Positions 9,004 through 18,736 of a DNA stretch of 64,000 nucleotides are shown one piece after another; position 1 is the first letter of the stretch, and every line of letters starts with the position of its first letter. Made by a program: the position numbers and the translations under genes. Under the pieces are notes generated by a model. The model had not been told where the DNA came from. It ran no database searches and saw only the letters and a list, made by a program, of their open reading frames with translations. This DNA comes from Pelomonas caseinilytica (GTDB lineage: Bacteria > Pseudomonadota > Gammaproteobacteria > Burkholderiales > Burkholderiaceae_C): assembly GCF_021353235.1 (NCBI RefSeq), contig NZ_JAJTWT010000002.1:620001-684000 (forward strand), given 5' to 3'.

Positions 9004-11573
9004 TGGTTGACACCATGATGCGACGGAGCCTGCGGCTCATCGCCGTCCTGCTTGTCCTTGCCTGCGCACTCACCGCCCAGGCCTCGCCGAGGCAGCGCGA
9101 GAGCTTCAACGCCGGCTGGCGCTTCCACTTCGGCTCCGCCGCCGACGCCGAGCAGCCGGCCTTCGATGACGCCGGCTGGACCGCCATCGGCCTGCCGCAC
9201 AGCTTCAGCCTGCCCTACTTCCAGTCGGCCTCCTTCCCGGTCGGCGAGGGCTGGTACCGCAAGGCGTTCGAGCTGGCGCAGGTGCCGGCCGGCCGCCGCG
9301 TCTTCCTCGAGTTCGAAGGCGCCTTCCAGGTGGCCGACGTCTACGTCAACGGCCAGCGCCTGGCCACCCACCGTGGCGGCTACACCGGCTTCAGCGTGGA
9401 CCTCACGCCTGCGCTGAAGGCCGGGCGCAACCTCGTCGCCGTGCGGGTGGACAACCGCTGGGAGCCGACGCTGGCGCCGCGCGCGGGCGAGCATGTCTTC
9501 AGCGGCGGCCTCTACCGCGACGTCTGGCTGGTGCAGACGCGCGACGTGCACGTGCCCTGGACCGGCACGCGCATCACGACGCCAGGGCTCTCGGCCGAGC
9601 AAGGCACTGTCGTCGCCGAGACCGAGGTCCGCAACGACGCGGCGCGCGAGCAGACGGTCGTCGTGCGCACCGACATCGTCGATGCGAATGGCGCACGGGT
9701 CAGCCGCCTGCCCGAGACGCGGCTGCGCGTGCCGGCCGGCCGCATGGTCGTGGCCACGCAGCGCTCGGCCCCCGTCGCGCGGCCCGCGCTGTGGTCGCCC
9801 GAGACGCCGCGGCTCTACCGCGCCTTGACGCAGCTCATCGTCGATGGCCGCCTCACGGACCGCCTCGAGACCGAGTTCGGCTTCCGCTGGACGCAGTGGA
9901 CGGCGGACAAGGGCTTTTTCCTCAACGGCCAGCACCACTACTTCCGCGGCGCCAACGTCCACCAGGACCAGGCCGGCTGGGGCGACGCGGTCACGAACGC
10001 CGCCATCGAGCGGGACGTGGCCCTGATGAAGGATGCCGGCTTCGACTTCATCCGCGGCTCCCACTACCCGCACGACCCGCATTTCGCGGCGGCGACCGAC
10101 CACCTGGGCCTGCTCTTCCTGTCCGAGGCGCCGTTCTGGGGCACCGCCGGCTTCAAGAGCCCCTGGGGCGCCTCGGCCTACCCGACCGATCCGGCGCACG
10201 AAGCCGGCTTCGAGGCCAGCGTGCTGCAGCAACTGGCGGAGATGATCCGCATCCATCGCAACCACCCGTCCATCGTCGCGTGGAGCATGGGCAACGAGGC
10301 CTTCTTCACGGCGGACGCGACCCTGCCCAAGGTCAGGAAGCTGCTGAAGGCCATGGTGGCGCTGTCGCACGAACTCGACCCCTCGCGGCCCGCGGCCGTC
10401 TCGGGCGTGCAGCGCGGCGAGCTCGACCGGCTGGGCGACATCGCCGGCTACAACGGCGACGGCGCCGTGCTCTTTCCCGACTCCGGCGTGCCCAACTTCG
10501 TCGCCGAATACGGCTCGACCATCGCCGACCGCCCCGGCGAATTCGCGCCCGGCTGGGGCGACCTGGAGCGCACGCCCGGTGCCCGCCCCGGCCAGCCCGA
10601 CAGCTGGCGGCCGGCCTGGCGCTCCGGCGAGGCCATCTGGGCCGGCTTCGACCATGGCTCCATCGCCGGCCGGCAGTTCGGCTCGATGGGCCTGGTCGAC
10701 TACTTCCGCCTGCCCAAGCGCCAGTGGTACTGGTATCGCCAGCACCAGCGCGGCATCGCCCCGCCGGCCTGGCCCGAGGCCGGCCGCGCCGCGGCGTTGC
10801 GCCTCGCGTCCAGCGCGCCGGCCATCCGCCGTGCCGACGGCACGGACGACGTGCAGCTCGTGGTCACCGTCGTCGACGCGCAGGGCCGGCCATTGAGCAA
10901 CAGCCCGCCGGTGCACCTGGAGATCGAGTCCGGCCCCGGCGAGCTGCCCACGGGCCGCGCCATCGACTTCGCGCCCGGCTCCGACATCGCCATCCGCGAC
11001 GGCCAGGCCGCCATCGCGATGCGCAGCTGGCAGGCGGGCGTGAGCCGGCTGCGCGCCAGCTCGCCGGGCCTGCGCGACGCGACGCTGGACGTTCCCACCC
11101 TGGCCGGGCCGGCCTTCCGGCCCGGGGTGACGCCGCTCGCGCCGCCACGTCCCTACCACCCTGCGGTGGCGGCAGCCGGTGAAGAGCAGGCCTTCGGCCG
11201 GAACAACCCCACCGAAGCCAGCTCGGCCGCGTCCGGCCACGCGCCGCGCCTGGTCAACGACGGCGATGCCGCGACATGCTGGCAGCCCGAGCCCGGTGAC
11301 GGCGATCCCTGGATCGCCCTGGACCTGGAGCGCATCGTGGCCATCAGCCGCGTCGTCGTGCGTCCCTGCGGGCCCGGCCGCCATGCGCTGCAGGCCGAAG
11401 TGCAGCAGCTCAACGGCCAATGGCTGCCGCTGGCGGCAAGCCCCGAACGGGAGCTCGACGGCGGCCCGCTCGAACTGCCGACCGAGGCCCTCACGGGCCG
11501 CCGGGTGCGCCTGAAGGTCCGGGGTGGGGGCATCGCGGAGTTCGGCGTCTTCGGTCGCCTGGTCAACCCATGA
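9003..11573 (+). CDS. GH2 beta-galactosidase with C-terminal discoidin-like domain
   Basis: 856-residue family 2 hydrolase whose ATG overlaps the GH127 stop; ATGs at 9015 and 9018 are alternatives that give a tighter signal peptide (RRSLRLIAVLLVLACALTAQA). Sugar-binding, Ig-like and TIM-barrel domains are present, with acid/base Glu432 in MGNEAFF and nucleophile Glu502 in VAEYGST. The C-terminus (about 725-856, LVNDGDAATCWQPEPG) resembles an F5/8 type C/CBM32 carbohydrate-binding domain. It differs clearly from the other GH2 (4494-6968), which suggests a different linkage or side chain. Secreted or periplasmic. Confidence 0.9.
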   Translation: MVDTMMRRSLRLIAVLLVLACALTAQASPRQRESFNAGWRFHFGSAADAEQPAFDDAGWTAIGLPHSFSLPYFQSASFPVGEGWYRKAFELAQVPAGRRVFLEFEGAFQVADVYVNGQRLATHRGGYTGFSVDLTPALKAGRNLVAVRVDNRWEPTLAPRAGEHVFSGGLYRDVWLVQTRDVHVPWTGTRITTPGLSAEQGTVVAETEVRNDAAREQTVVVRTDIVDANGARVSRLPETRLRVPAGRMVVATQRSAPVARPALWSPETPRLYRALTQLIVDGRLTDRLETEFGFRWTQWTADKGFFLNGQHHYFRGANVHQDQAGWGDAVTNAAIERDVALMKDAGFDFIRGSHYPHDPHFAAATDHLGLLFLSEAPFWGTAGFKSPWGASAYPTDPAHEAGFEASVLQQLAEMIRIHRNHPSIVAWSMGNEAFFTADATLPKVRKLLKAMVALSHELDPSRPAAVSGVQRGELDRLGDIAGYNGDGAVLFPDSGVPNFVAEYGSTIADRPGEFAPGWGDLERTPGARPGQPDSWRPAWRSGEAIWAGFDHGSIAGRQFGSMGLVDYFRLPKRQWYWYRQHQRGIAPPAWPEAGRAAALRLASSAPAIRRADGTDDVQLVVTVVDAQGRPLSNSPPVHLEIESGPGELPTGRAIDFAPGSDIAIRDGQAAIAMRSWQAGVSRLRASSPGLRDATLDVPTLAGPAFRPGVTPLAPPRPYHPAVAAAGEEQAFGRNNPTEASSAASGHAPRLVNDGDAATCWQPEPGDGDPWIALDLERIVAISRVVVRPCGPGRHALQAEVQQLNGQWLPLAASPERELDGGPLELPTEALTGRRVRLKVRGGGIAEFGVFGRLVNP

Positions 11574-11642
11574 GGCGTCCGGGCGCCGGGATTCATCGCC
11601 AGCCGTCTGGCCGTTCACACAACAACTGATTGGGACATGCTC

Positions 11643-13823
11643 ATGAGCAGGAAGAACTTCTGGACGCTGGCTTTGGCCTCCCTGGCCGCCGCCCTGGTGG
11701 CAGCGGGCTGCGGTGGTGGCGGTGGTGGCGGCAGCGGTGCCGGCGCAGATGCCACGGGCACCAGCCCCGGGCCCGGGCCGAGCAGCCCGCCCGCGTCGGC
11801 CAGCGTGACAGCGGTCAGCGCCATGACGGCCGACTTCAGCGCAGCGGCCTCGCCGCGCATGAACGAGCGCGCCTACTACCGCGTCACCGGCAGCAACCTG
11901 CCCGGCACGCTGGCGCTGGACGTGGCCGACTGCGCCCGCATGACGGCCATCTCGATCAGCGGCACCGAGGCACGCTTCCAATGCATGCCCAGCTTCACCG
12001 AAGGCGCCAAGGCCATCAGCGTCAAGGCGGCCGCGGCGGACGCGGCGGCGCTGTTCTCGGGCTCCGTCACCGTGCAGGCCGCCACGGCGCCCTTGCCCAT
12101 GCCGACCTATGGCTTCAACCTCGGCAACACCTTCGAGGCCACGTGGGGCTATCCGGACCCGACGCAAGCCGTCTTCACCAACGCCGCCAAGGCCGGCTTC
12201 AATGCCGTGCGCATCCCCTGCGCGTGGGACTTCAACTCCGACAAGACGACCGGCCAGATCAACGCCGCCTACCTGGCCAAGGTCAAGCAGTCGGTGGACT
12301 GGGCCCTGGCGGCCGGCATGCACGTGATGATCAACATCCACTGGGACGGCGGCTGGTTCGAGAACCACATCGGCGACACGGTCGATCCGGCCATCGATGC
12401 CCGGCTGAAGTCCCTCTGGCAGCAGATCGCCACCGCCTTCGCCGGCTACGACAACCGCCTGCTGTTCGCGGCGGCCAACGAGCCCAATGCCGACACCGTC
12501 GCCAAGACCAGGACGCTCTACGCCTACTACAAGAGCTTCATCGACACGGTGCGCGCCGCCGGCGGCAAGAACGCCAACCGCTGGCTGGTGCTGCAAGGCA
12601 GCCAGGTGCCCTGGTCCACCAGCCTGCCGGCCGACCCCACGCCCGGCCGGCTGATGATGGAGTACCACAACTACACGCCGTCCCTCTTCACCATCATCCA
12701 CGACGACCCGTCCTGGGGCCGGTCGATCTACTACTGGGGCAAGGCCTATCACTACGCCGGCGACCCGAGCCGCAATGCGACGGCCTGGGAAGAAGGCAGC
12801 ATCGATGCCGGCATGCAGCAGCTCAAGGAGGCCTTCGTCGACAAGGGCATCCCGGTGCTGGTCGGCGAGCTGCAGGCCGCGCCCACGCCCGGCCTCACCG
12901 GCGACGCCAAGACCTGGAACAAGGCTTCCACGCTGTACTGGAACAAGTACGCCGTGGACTCGGCGCAAGGCCATGGCCTGAGCCCGTTCTACTGGAGCAC
13001 GCCCGACAGCCCCTTCCGCTACAGCGACGGGGCCATCCTGGACGACGCGGTCGTCCAGGTGCTGACCGGCGGCACGGCACCGCCGCCGCCCAACGGCGCG
13101 CCGGCGGCCGTCACGGGCCTGACGGCCCAGGCCAGCGGAGCCAGCCAGGTCGACCTGAGCTGGCAGGCCGTTGCCGGTGCCACCAGCTACCAGCTCTACC
13201 GATCGGCCCAGTCCGGCGGACAGCCCGACCAGGCCTCCGTCAGCGCCATCTCCGGCACCCGCTACAGCGACACCGGCCTGAATGCCGGCACCACCTACCA
13301 CTACAAGGTGGTCGCGGTGAACGCGTCCGGCGTGTCGGGCCAGTCGCCCGAGGTCCATGCCAGCACCTCCGGCAGCAACCCCGATCCGACGCCCTTCAAC
13401 TTCGAGACCGACATCCAGGGCTGGTCCTACAGCGGCGGCCAGATCACCGCCATCACCACGTCGACGGCGCAGAAGTTCGCCGGCCAGCGCTCGCTCGCCG
13501 TCAGCATCGCCGCGACGGCCGCGGGCTCGTCGTCGCTGGACCTGTCGGACGTCAACCTGCCGGCCGGCGCGACGATCAGCTTCAAGGTCTGGGCGCCGAC
13601 AGGCCACGCGATCAGCAGCATCGAGCCCTTCATGCAGGACTACAACTGGACCTGGACGGCCTCTTGGAGCGGCGCCCCTTCGGCCAACGGCTGGAGCACG
13701 GTCACCCTCAAGGTGCCCGACAACGCCGTGGCTCCGCTGAAGCGGCTGAGCCTGAAGTTCAACACCAGCGGAGCCTGGACGGGCACGGTCTACGTCGATT
13801 CGATCAGCTGGAGCGTCCCTTGA
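11643..13823 (+). CDS. GH5 endoglucanase/xyloglucanase lipoprotein with Fn3 and CBM domains
   Basis: 726-residue surface lipoprotein. The ATG at 11643 is preferred because GGGA at 11632-11635 stands 7 bp before it; an ATG at 11637 is also in frame. The leader ends in a lipobox (LVAAGC) followed by a Gly-rich linker. An Ig-like module (about 55-150) precedes the GH5 barrel, with acid/base Glu280 in AANEPNA and nucleophile Glu409 in LVGELQ. A fibronectin III domain and a jelly-roll carbohydrate-binding module form the last 240 residues. The layout resembles GH5_4 endo-xyloglucanases. It is a close paralogue of the gene at 28385-30769. Its stop overlaps the TTG start of the next gene. Confidence 0.9.
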   Translation: MSRKNFWTLALASLAAALVAAGCGGGGGGGSGAGADATGTSPGPGPSSPPASASVTAVSAMTADFSAAASPRMNERAYYRVTGSNLPGTLALDVADCARMTAISISGTEARFQCMPSFTEGAKAISVKAAAADAAALFSGSVTVQAATAPLPMPTYGFNLGNTFEATWGYPDPTQAVFTNAAKAGFNAVRIPCAWDFNSDKTTGQINAAYLAKVKQSVDWALAAGMHVMINIHWDGGWFENHIGDTVDPAIDARLKSLWQQIATAFAGYDNRLLFAAANEPNADTVAKTRTLYAYYKSFIDTVRAAGGKNANRWLVLQGSQVPWSTSLPADPTPGRLMMEYHNYTPSLFTIIHDDPSWGRSIYYWGKAYHYAGDPSRNATAWEEGSIDAGMQQLKEAFVDKGIPVLVGELQAAPTPGLTGDAKTWNKASTLYWNKYAVDSAQGHGLSPFYWSTPDSPFRYSDGAILDDAVVQVLTGGTAPPPPNGAPAAVTGLTAQASGASQVDLSWQAVAGATSYQLYRSAQSGGQPDQASVSAISGTRYSDTGLNAGTTYHYKVVAVNASGVSGQSPEVHASTSGSNPDPTPFNFETDIQGWSYSGGQITAITTSTAQKFAGQRSLAVSIAATAAGSSSLDLSDVNLPAGATISFKVWAPTGHAISSIEPFMQDYNWTWTASWSGAPSANGWSTVTLKVPDNAVAPLKRLSLKFNTSGAWTGTVYVDSISWSVP
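12165..12500 (+). repeat. Near-identical tract shared with the inverted GH5 paralogue
   Basis: These 336 bp match the reverse complement of 29705-30040 with about four mismatches by eye and no indels, while the flanking parts of the two genes are clearly more divergent. This looks like recent gene conversion or duplication. The copies are inverted and 17 kb apart. Confidence 0.85.
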
Positions 13824-16800
13824 AGGTTCAGGCCCTGAGGCTGCTGCGCCGGGCCGCCGCGCTCTTCGGCCTGGCCTTGTGCCTGGCGGCCCAGGCCGAA
13901 GAGGACGGCTCGCGCCTGTGGCTGCGTTATCCCGAAGTCGCCCAGGCTGAGCGCCTGGCCGACTACCGCCGTGCGCTCACACAGGTCGTTCGCGCCAGCG
14001 ACTCGGCCACGCTGCAGGCCGCCCAGGACGAACTCGTCACCGGCCTGGGCGGGCTGCTCGGGAGGCCCCTGCCCGTCTCCGACGCACCGACGGCTGCCGG
14101 CGCGATCGTGCTGGGCACGCCGGCCTCCTCGCCCCGCGTGCGCAGCCTGGGCTGGGACAGCCGGCTGGCCGGCCTTGGCCCCGAGGGCTATCTCGTCGAG
14201 GCCGTGAAGCTCGACGGCCGCCCCGCCCTCGTCATCGCCGCCAACACCGACGTCGGCGTGCTCTACGGCAGCTTCGCGCTGCTGCGCCATCTGCAGATGC
14301 AGCGCCCCATCGCCGGCCTCGCGCTGAGTGGCACGCCGAAGATCGCCCGCCGCCTGCTCAACCACTGGGACAACCCCGACGGCAGCGTGGAGCGCGGCTA
14401 CGCCGGCCGCTCGCTGTGGCAGTGGAACGAACTGCCAACCACCCTTTCACCCCGCTACCGCGACTACGCCCGCGCCAATGCCTCCATCGGCATCAACGGC
14501 GCGGTCCTGAACAACGTCAACGCAGACGCCCGCATCCTGCGCAGCGCCGAGCTCGACAAGGTGGCGGCCCTGGCCGGCGCGCTGCGCCCCTGGGGCATCC
14601 GCGTCTACCTCAGCGCCCGCTTCAGCGCGCCGATGGAGATCGGCGGCCTGGCCACGGCCGATCCGCTCGACCCGGCCGTCAAAGCCTGGTGGAAGGACAA
14701 GGTCGCGGAGGTCTACTCGAAGATCCCGGACTTCGGCGGCTTCCTCGTCAAGGCCAATTCCGAAGGGCAGCCGGGGCCGCAGACCTACGGGCGCAGCCAC
14801 GCCGACGGCGCCCGCATGCTGTCCGATGCGCTGGGCCCCCACGGCGGCGTCGTGCTCTGGCGCGCCTTCGTCTACGGCGAGCACGGTCCCGACCGCGTGC
14901 GCCAGGCCTACGACGAGTTCAAGCCCCTGGACGGGGACTTCGGCGCCAACGCCGTCGTGCAGGTCAAGAACGGGCCGCTGGACTTCCAGCCCCGCGAGCC
15001 CTTCCATCCGCTGTTCGGCGCCATGCCGCGCACGCCGCTGGCTCTGGAGCTGCAGATCACCAAGGAATACCTCGGCGCCGACAGCCACCTCGCCTACCTC
15101 GGCACGCTGTTCGAGGAGGTGCTGAGGTCCGACACCCACGCCCAGGGTCCGGGTTCGACGGTCGCGCGTGTCGTCGACGGCAGCCTGGACGGCCACGCCC
15201 TGAGCGCCATCTCCGGCGTCGCCAACATCGGCAGCGACGCCAACTGGACCGGCTCGCACTTCAACCAGGCCAACTGGTATGCCTTCGGCCGCCTGGCCTG
15301 GGACCCCGACGCCTCGGCGCGCGACATCGCCGAGGAATGGGTACGCCAGACCTGGAGCAACGACCCTGCCGTCGTCGGGCCGGTGACCCGCATGATGATG
15401 GCCTCGCGCCAGGCCGTCGTCGACTACATGACGCCCCTCGGCCTCGTGCACCAGATGGGCACCGACCACCACTACGGCCCGTCGCCGTGGGTCAAGGACC
15501 TCGGCAACGCCAGCTGGAACCCGGCCTACTACCACCGCGCCGACCGCGACGGCATCGGCTTCGACCGCAGCGAGTCCGGCAGCGATGCCGTCGCGCAATA
15601 TGCACCAGCGGTGCGCGACCGCTTCGCCAGCCGCGCGACCGTCGGCGACGACCTGCTGCTGTTCTTCCACCATGTCGGCTGGGACGAACGGCTGGCGTCG
15701 GGGCGTTCGGTCTGGGCGGAGCTGGTACACCGCTACAGCGCCGGCGTCGACGCTGTGCACGCCATGCGAGAGACCTGGCAGGGCCTGCATGGCCGCATCG
15801 ACGGCAGGCGCTTTGCCGAGGTGGCCGACTTCCTGCGCATACAGCACCACGAGGCGCGCTGGTGGCGCGACGCCAGCCTGCAGTACTTCGCCAGCGTCTC
15901 CGGCCGGGACCTGCCTGCCGGCTATGCGGCGCCTGGCCATGCGCTGGGCTGGTACCAGGACCTGGCCCGCCGTTGCCCGCCCGACGCCGCCAAGCCGCGC
16001 TGCCCGGAGGTCTATGCCGGCGAGCCGTCGCCAGCCATCCTCGCGCCGACGACGGGTGGCGAGCTGACGACCGCGGGCCTGAGCACCAACGGGCGCACGC
16101 TGCCGCTGGGCATCTCCGGCGACGACATCTCCCTGGGCTGGACGCTGACCGCCCACACGCGCGGCGCAGTCCAGCAGGCCTACCAGGTGCGCGTCGGCAC
16201 GCAGCCGGGGCGCGGCGATGTCTGGGATTCGGGCAAGGTGGCGTCCGAGCGCCAGGCCGACGTGCGCCTGCCGGCCAAGCTGCAACCCGCCACGCGCTAC
16301 CACTGGCAGGTTCGCGCCTGGGATGGCCGGGGCCGCGTCGGCCCCTGGAGCCGGCCGACCTGGTTCGAGACTGGCCTGCAGTCCGCGGCCGACTGGCAGG
16401 GCGCGCAATGGATCGCCGCCCCCTTCGACGCCGCCGACCAGCCGCGCCCGCTGCTGCGCGCCTCGCTGCGGCTGGACAAGCCGGTTCTGCGGGCGCGGCT
16501 TTACGCCAGCGCCCGCGGCGTCTACCAGCTCTGGGTGAACGGCCGGCCCGTCGGCGACCAGGCCCTGGCACCGGGCTGGACCGACTACGCCCGGCGGCTG
16601 CAGGTGCAGACCTACGACGTCACCGCCCTGCTGCGCCCTGGCGCCAATGCCGTCGGCGCCGCGCTGGCCGACGGCTGGTACCGCGGCAAGGTGGGCATGG
16701 GCTGGCGGGCGGTCTATGGCCAGCAGCTCGCGCTGAAGACCGTGCTGCGCATCACCTATGCCGACGGCAGCAGCCAGGCCTTCGGCACCGGCACCGGCTC

Positions 16801-18736
16801 CGAATGGCTCAGCCTGCCGGGCCCCTGGCTGCAGGCCGACCTGCAGGACGGCGAGCACTACGACGCCCGCCGCCTGCCCGCGGGCTGGGCCGAACCGGGC
16901 TTCGATGACGGCGCCTGGCAGCCGGTGGTGGCCGTGGCCGAAACCGAAGCCCGCCTCGTTCCCCAGCCCGACGAGCCGGTACGAGCGACCGAAGTGCGCC
17001 GCGCCCAGGCCCGCCTGCCCGGGCCTGCTGGCGCCTTCGTCTACGACCTCGGCCAGAACCTCGTCGGCGTGGCCCGCGTGCGGCTGACCGGCCGCGCCGG
17101 CCAGACGGTGAGACTGCGCCATGCCGAAGAACTCCACCGAAGAGGCGAGCGCCGCGGCCAGCTCTACACCGACAACCTGCGCGGTGCCGCGGCGACCGAC
17201 AGCTACACCTTCGCCCACGACGGCACCGTGACCTGGCAGCCGCGCTTCACGCAGCACGGCTTCCGCTACCTCGAGATCAGCGGCCTGGACTCCCCACCGG
17301 CGCTCGCCGACGTGCAGGCCGTCGTGCTGGGCTCCGACCTGCCGGCGGTGGGCGAGCTGCGCCTGTCCCACCCCATGCTGGACCAGCTCGTGCGCAACAT
17401 CCGCTGGGGCGCGCGCGGCAACCTGCTGTCCATCCCCACCGACACGCCGGCACGCGACGAGCGCCTGGGCTGGACGGGCGACATCAACGTCTTCGCGCCC
17501 ACGGCCGCCCGGCTTTTCGACATGCGCGCCTTCCTGTCCAAGTGGATGGACGACATGGCCGACGCGCAACGGCCGGACGGCAACATCCCGGCCGTCGTGC
17601 CCTTCCCTGGCCGCAACTTCGGCGAGACCGGCGTGGGCTGGTCGGATGCCTTCATCACCGTGCCCTACGCCACTTGGCGAGCCAGCGGCGACACCGCCCT
17701 GCTGCGCCGCCATTGGCGGGCCATCCGACGCTTCTACGATTTCGTGCACGCCAGCGCGACCGCCGACGGCAATCTGCTGGAGGAGGGGCGAGCCTCCTGG
17801 TTCTCGGGCGACTGGCTGAGCCTGGAAGGCGTGGACCGCCTGCGCGAGCACCCCGTCATCGCGACGGCCTATTTCGCCGAAGACACGCGCATGATGGCCG
17901 AGATGGCCGCGGCCCTCGGGGAGGCGGCGCAGGCCGAGGCCTGGCAGTCCCTGGCCGCGCGCATCCGCAGCGCCTTCGCCCAGGCCTACCGGGCACCGGA
18001 CGGCCGCATCGAGCCCGGCACGCAGACGGTCTACGCCATGGCCCTGGGCATGGGCCTGCTGGCGCCGGGAGCGCAGCGCGATGCCACGGCGGCGCGCTTC
18101 GTCGAGAAGATCGCCGGCGACGATTTCCACCTCAAGACCGGCTTCCTCGGCACGCCCTGGCTGCTGCCGGCCCTGTCCGCCATCGGCCGCGACGACCTCG
18201 CGATGCAGCTGCTGCTCAACGAGGATGCGCCGTCCTGGGGCTTCGAGGTCCGCATGGGCGCCACCACCGTCTGGGAGCGCTGGAACAGCATCGGCCCGGA
18301 CGGCGCCTTCGGCCCGGTGGAGATGAACTCCTTCAACCACTACGCCAACGGCGCCGTCGCCGACTGGATGTTCGGCCGCCTCGGCGGCCTGCAGATCGTC
18401 GAGGCGGGCTACAGGAAGGCCCGCATCGCACCGTGGATGTCGCACCCTGCCGTGAGCCAGGCCAGGGCCAGCCTGAAGACCCCCTTCGGCCTGCTGGCCT
18501 GCCGCTGGCGCCGTGCGCCCGACGGCCTGCACCTGGAGGTGGAGGTGCCGGTGGGGACCGAGGCAGAAGTCCTGCTGCCGACCACGGCGCCCGAGCGCGT
18601 GCGCGAAGGCCGGCGGGCCGCGTCCCGCGCGCCAGGCGTGCGGCAGGCGGCCTGGAAGGACGGCCTGCTGAGGCTGCGCCTGGGATCGGGCCGCTACGGG
18701 TTCTTCGTGCCTGCCGGCCCTGAAGCACCGGCCTGA
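13820..18736 (+). CDS. GH67 alpha-glucuronidase - GH78 alpha-L-rhamnosidase fusion
   Basis: 1638-residue secreted bimodular enzyme. The start is a TTG overlapping the previous stop (TTGA), with GGAG 6 bp upstream; it gives a good signal peptide (LRLLRRAAALFGLALCLAAQ). Residues about 35-740 are a complete GH67 alpha-glucuronidase, with Glu315 (KANSEGQPG), Asp388 (KNGPLDFQ) and Glu416 (ITKEYLG). Their 73- and 28-residue spacing equals that of the known Cellvibrio catalytic residues 292/365/393. From about 747 a complete GH78 alpha-L-rhamnosidase follows: Fn3-like, N-terminal beta domains, an (alpha/alpha)6 barrel with the DTPARDERLGW motif (1208-1218) and Glu1486 in WERWNS, and a C-terminal domain. 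No stop or frameshift separates the halves. The 3' end overlaps the convergent sensor gene by 43 bp. Confidence 0.9.
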   Translation: MKVQALRLLRRAAALFGLALCLAAQAEEDGSRLWLRYPEVAQAERLADYRRALTQVVRASDSATLQAAQDELVTGLGGLLGRPLPVSDAPTAAGAIVLGTPASSPRVRSLGWDSRLAGLGPEGYLVEAVKLDGRPALVIAANTDVGVLYGSFALLRHLQMQRPIAGLALSGTPKIARRLLNHWDNPDGSVERGYAGRSLWQWNELPTTLSPRYRDYARANASIGINGAVLNNVNADARILRSAELDKVAALAGALRPWGIRVYLSARFSAPMEIGGLATADPLDPAVKAWWKDKVAEVYSKIPDFGGFLVKANSEGQPGPQTYGRSHADGARMLSDALGPHGGVVLWRAFVYGEHGPDRVRQAYDEFKPLDGDFGANAVVQVKNGPLDFQPREPFHPLFGAMPRTPLALELQITKEYLGADSHLAYLGTLFEEVLRSDTHAQGPGSTVARVVDGSLDGHALSAISGVANIGSDANWTGSHFNQANWYAFGRLAWDPDASARDIAEEWVRQTWSNDPAVVGPVTRMMMASRQAVVDYMTPLGLVHQMGTDHHYGPSPWVKDLGNASWNPAYYHRADRDGIGFDRSESGSDAVAQYAPAVRDRFASRATVGDDLLLFFHHVGWDERLASGRSVWAELVHRYSAGVDAVHAMRETWQGLHGRIDGRRFAEVADFLRIQHHEARWWRDASLQYFASVSGRDLPAGYAAPGHALGWYQDLARRCPPDAAKPRCPEVYAGEPSPAILAPTTGGELTTAGLSTNGRTLPLGISGDDISLGWTLTAHTRGAVQQAYQVRVGTQPGRGDVWDSGKVASERQADVRLPAKLQPATRYHWQVRAWDGRGRVGPWSRPTWFETGLQSAADWQGAQWIAAPFDAADQPRPLLRASLRLDKPVLRARLYASARGVYQLWVNGRPVGDQALAPGWTDYARRLQVQTYDVTALLRPGANAVGAALADGWYRGKVGMGWRAVYGQQLALKTVLRITYADGSSQAFGTGTGSEWLSLPGPWLQADLQDGEHYDARRLPAGWAEPGFDDGAWQPVVAVAETEARLVPQPDEPVRATEVRRAQARLPGPAGAFVYDLGQNLVGVARVRLTGRAGQTVRLRHAEELHRRGERRGQLYTDNLRGAAATDSYTFAHDGTVTWQPRFTQHGFRYLEISGLDSPPALADVQAVVLGSDLPAVGELRLSHPMLDQLVRNIRWGARGNLLSIPTDTPARDERLGWTGDINVFAPTAARLFDMRAFLSKWMDDMADAQRPDGNIPAVVPFPGRNFGETGVGWSDAFITVPYATWRASGDTALLRRHWRAIRRFYDFVHASATADGNLLEEGRASWFSGDWLSLEGVDRLREHPVIATAYFAEDTRMMAEMAAALGEAAQAEAWQSLAARIRSAFAQAYRAPDGRIEPGTQTVYAMALGMGLLAPGAQRDATAARFVEKIAGDDFHLKTGFLGTPWLLPALSAIGRDDLAMQLLLNEDAPSWGFEVRMGATTVWERWNSIGPDGAFGPVEMNSFNHYANGAVADWMFGRLGGLQIVEAGYRKARIAPWMSHPAVSQARASLKTPFGLLACRWRRAPDGLHLEVEVPVGTEAEVLLPTTAPERVREGRRAASRAPGVRQAAWKDGLLRLRLGSGRYGFFVPAGPEAPA

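Noticed and set aside
8985-13607. 1540-codon open frame on the minus strand
   Set aside because: It lies opposite the GH2 and GH5 genes and has low-complexity Arg/Gly/Val/Ala composition; it is a by-product of GC-rich codon use.
16000-16100. Possible frameshift joining separate GH67 and GH78 genes
   Set aside because: The frame is continuous with an ordinary linker, and no start codon with a ribosome-binding site is visible for a separate GH78 gene.
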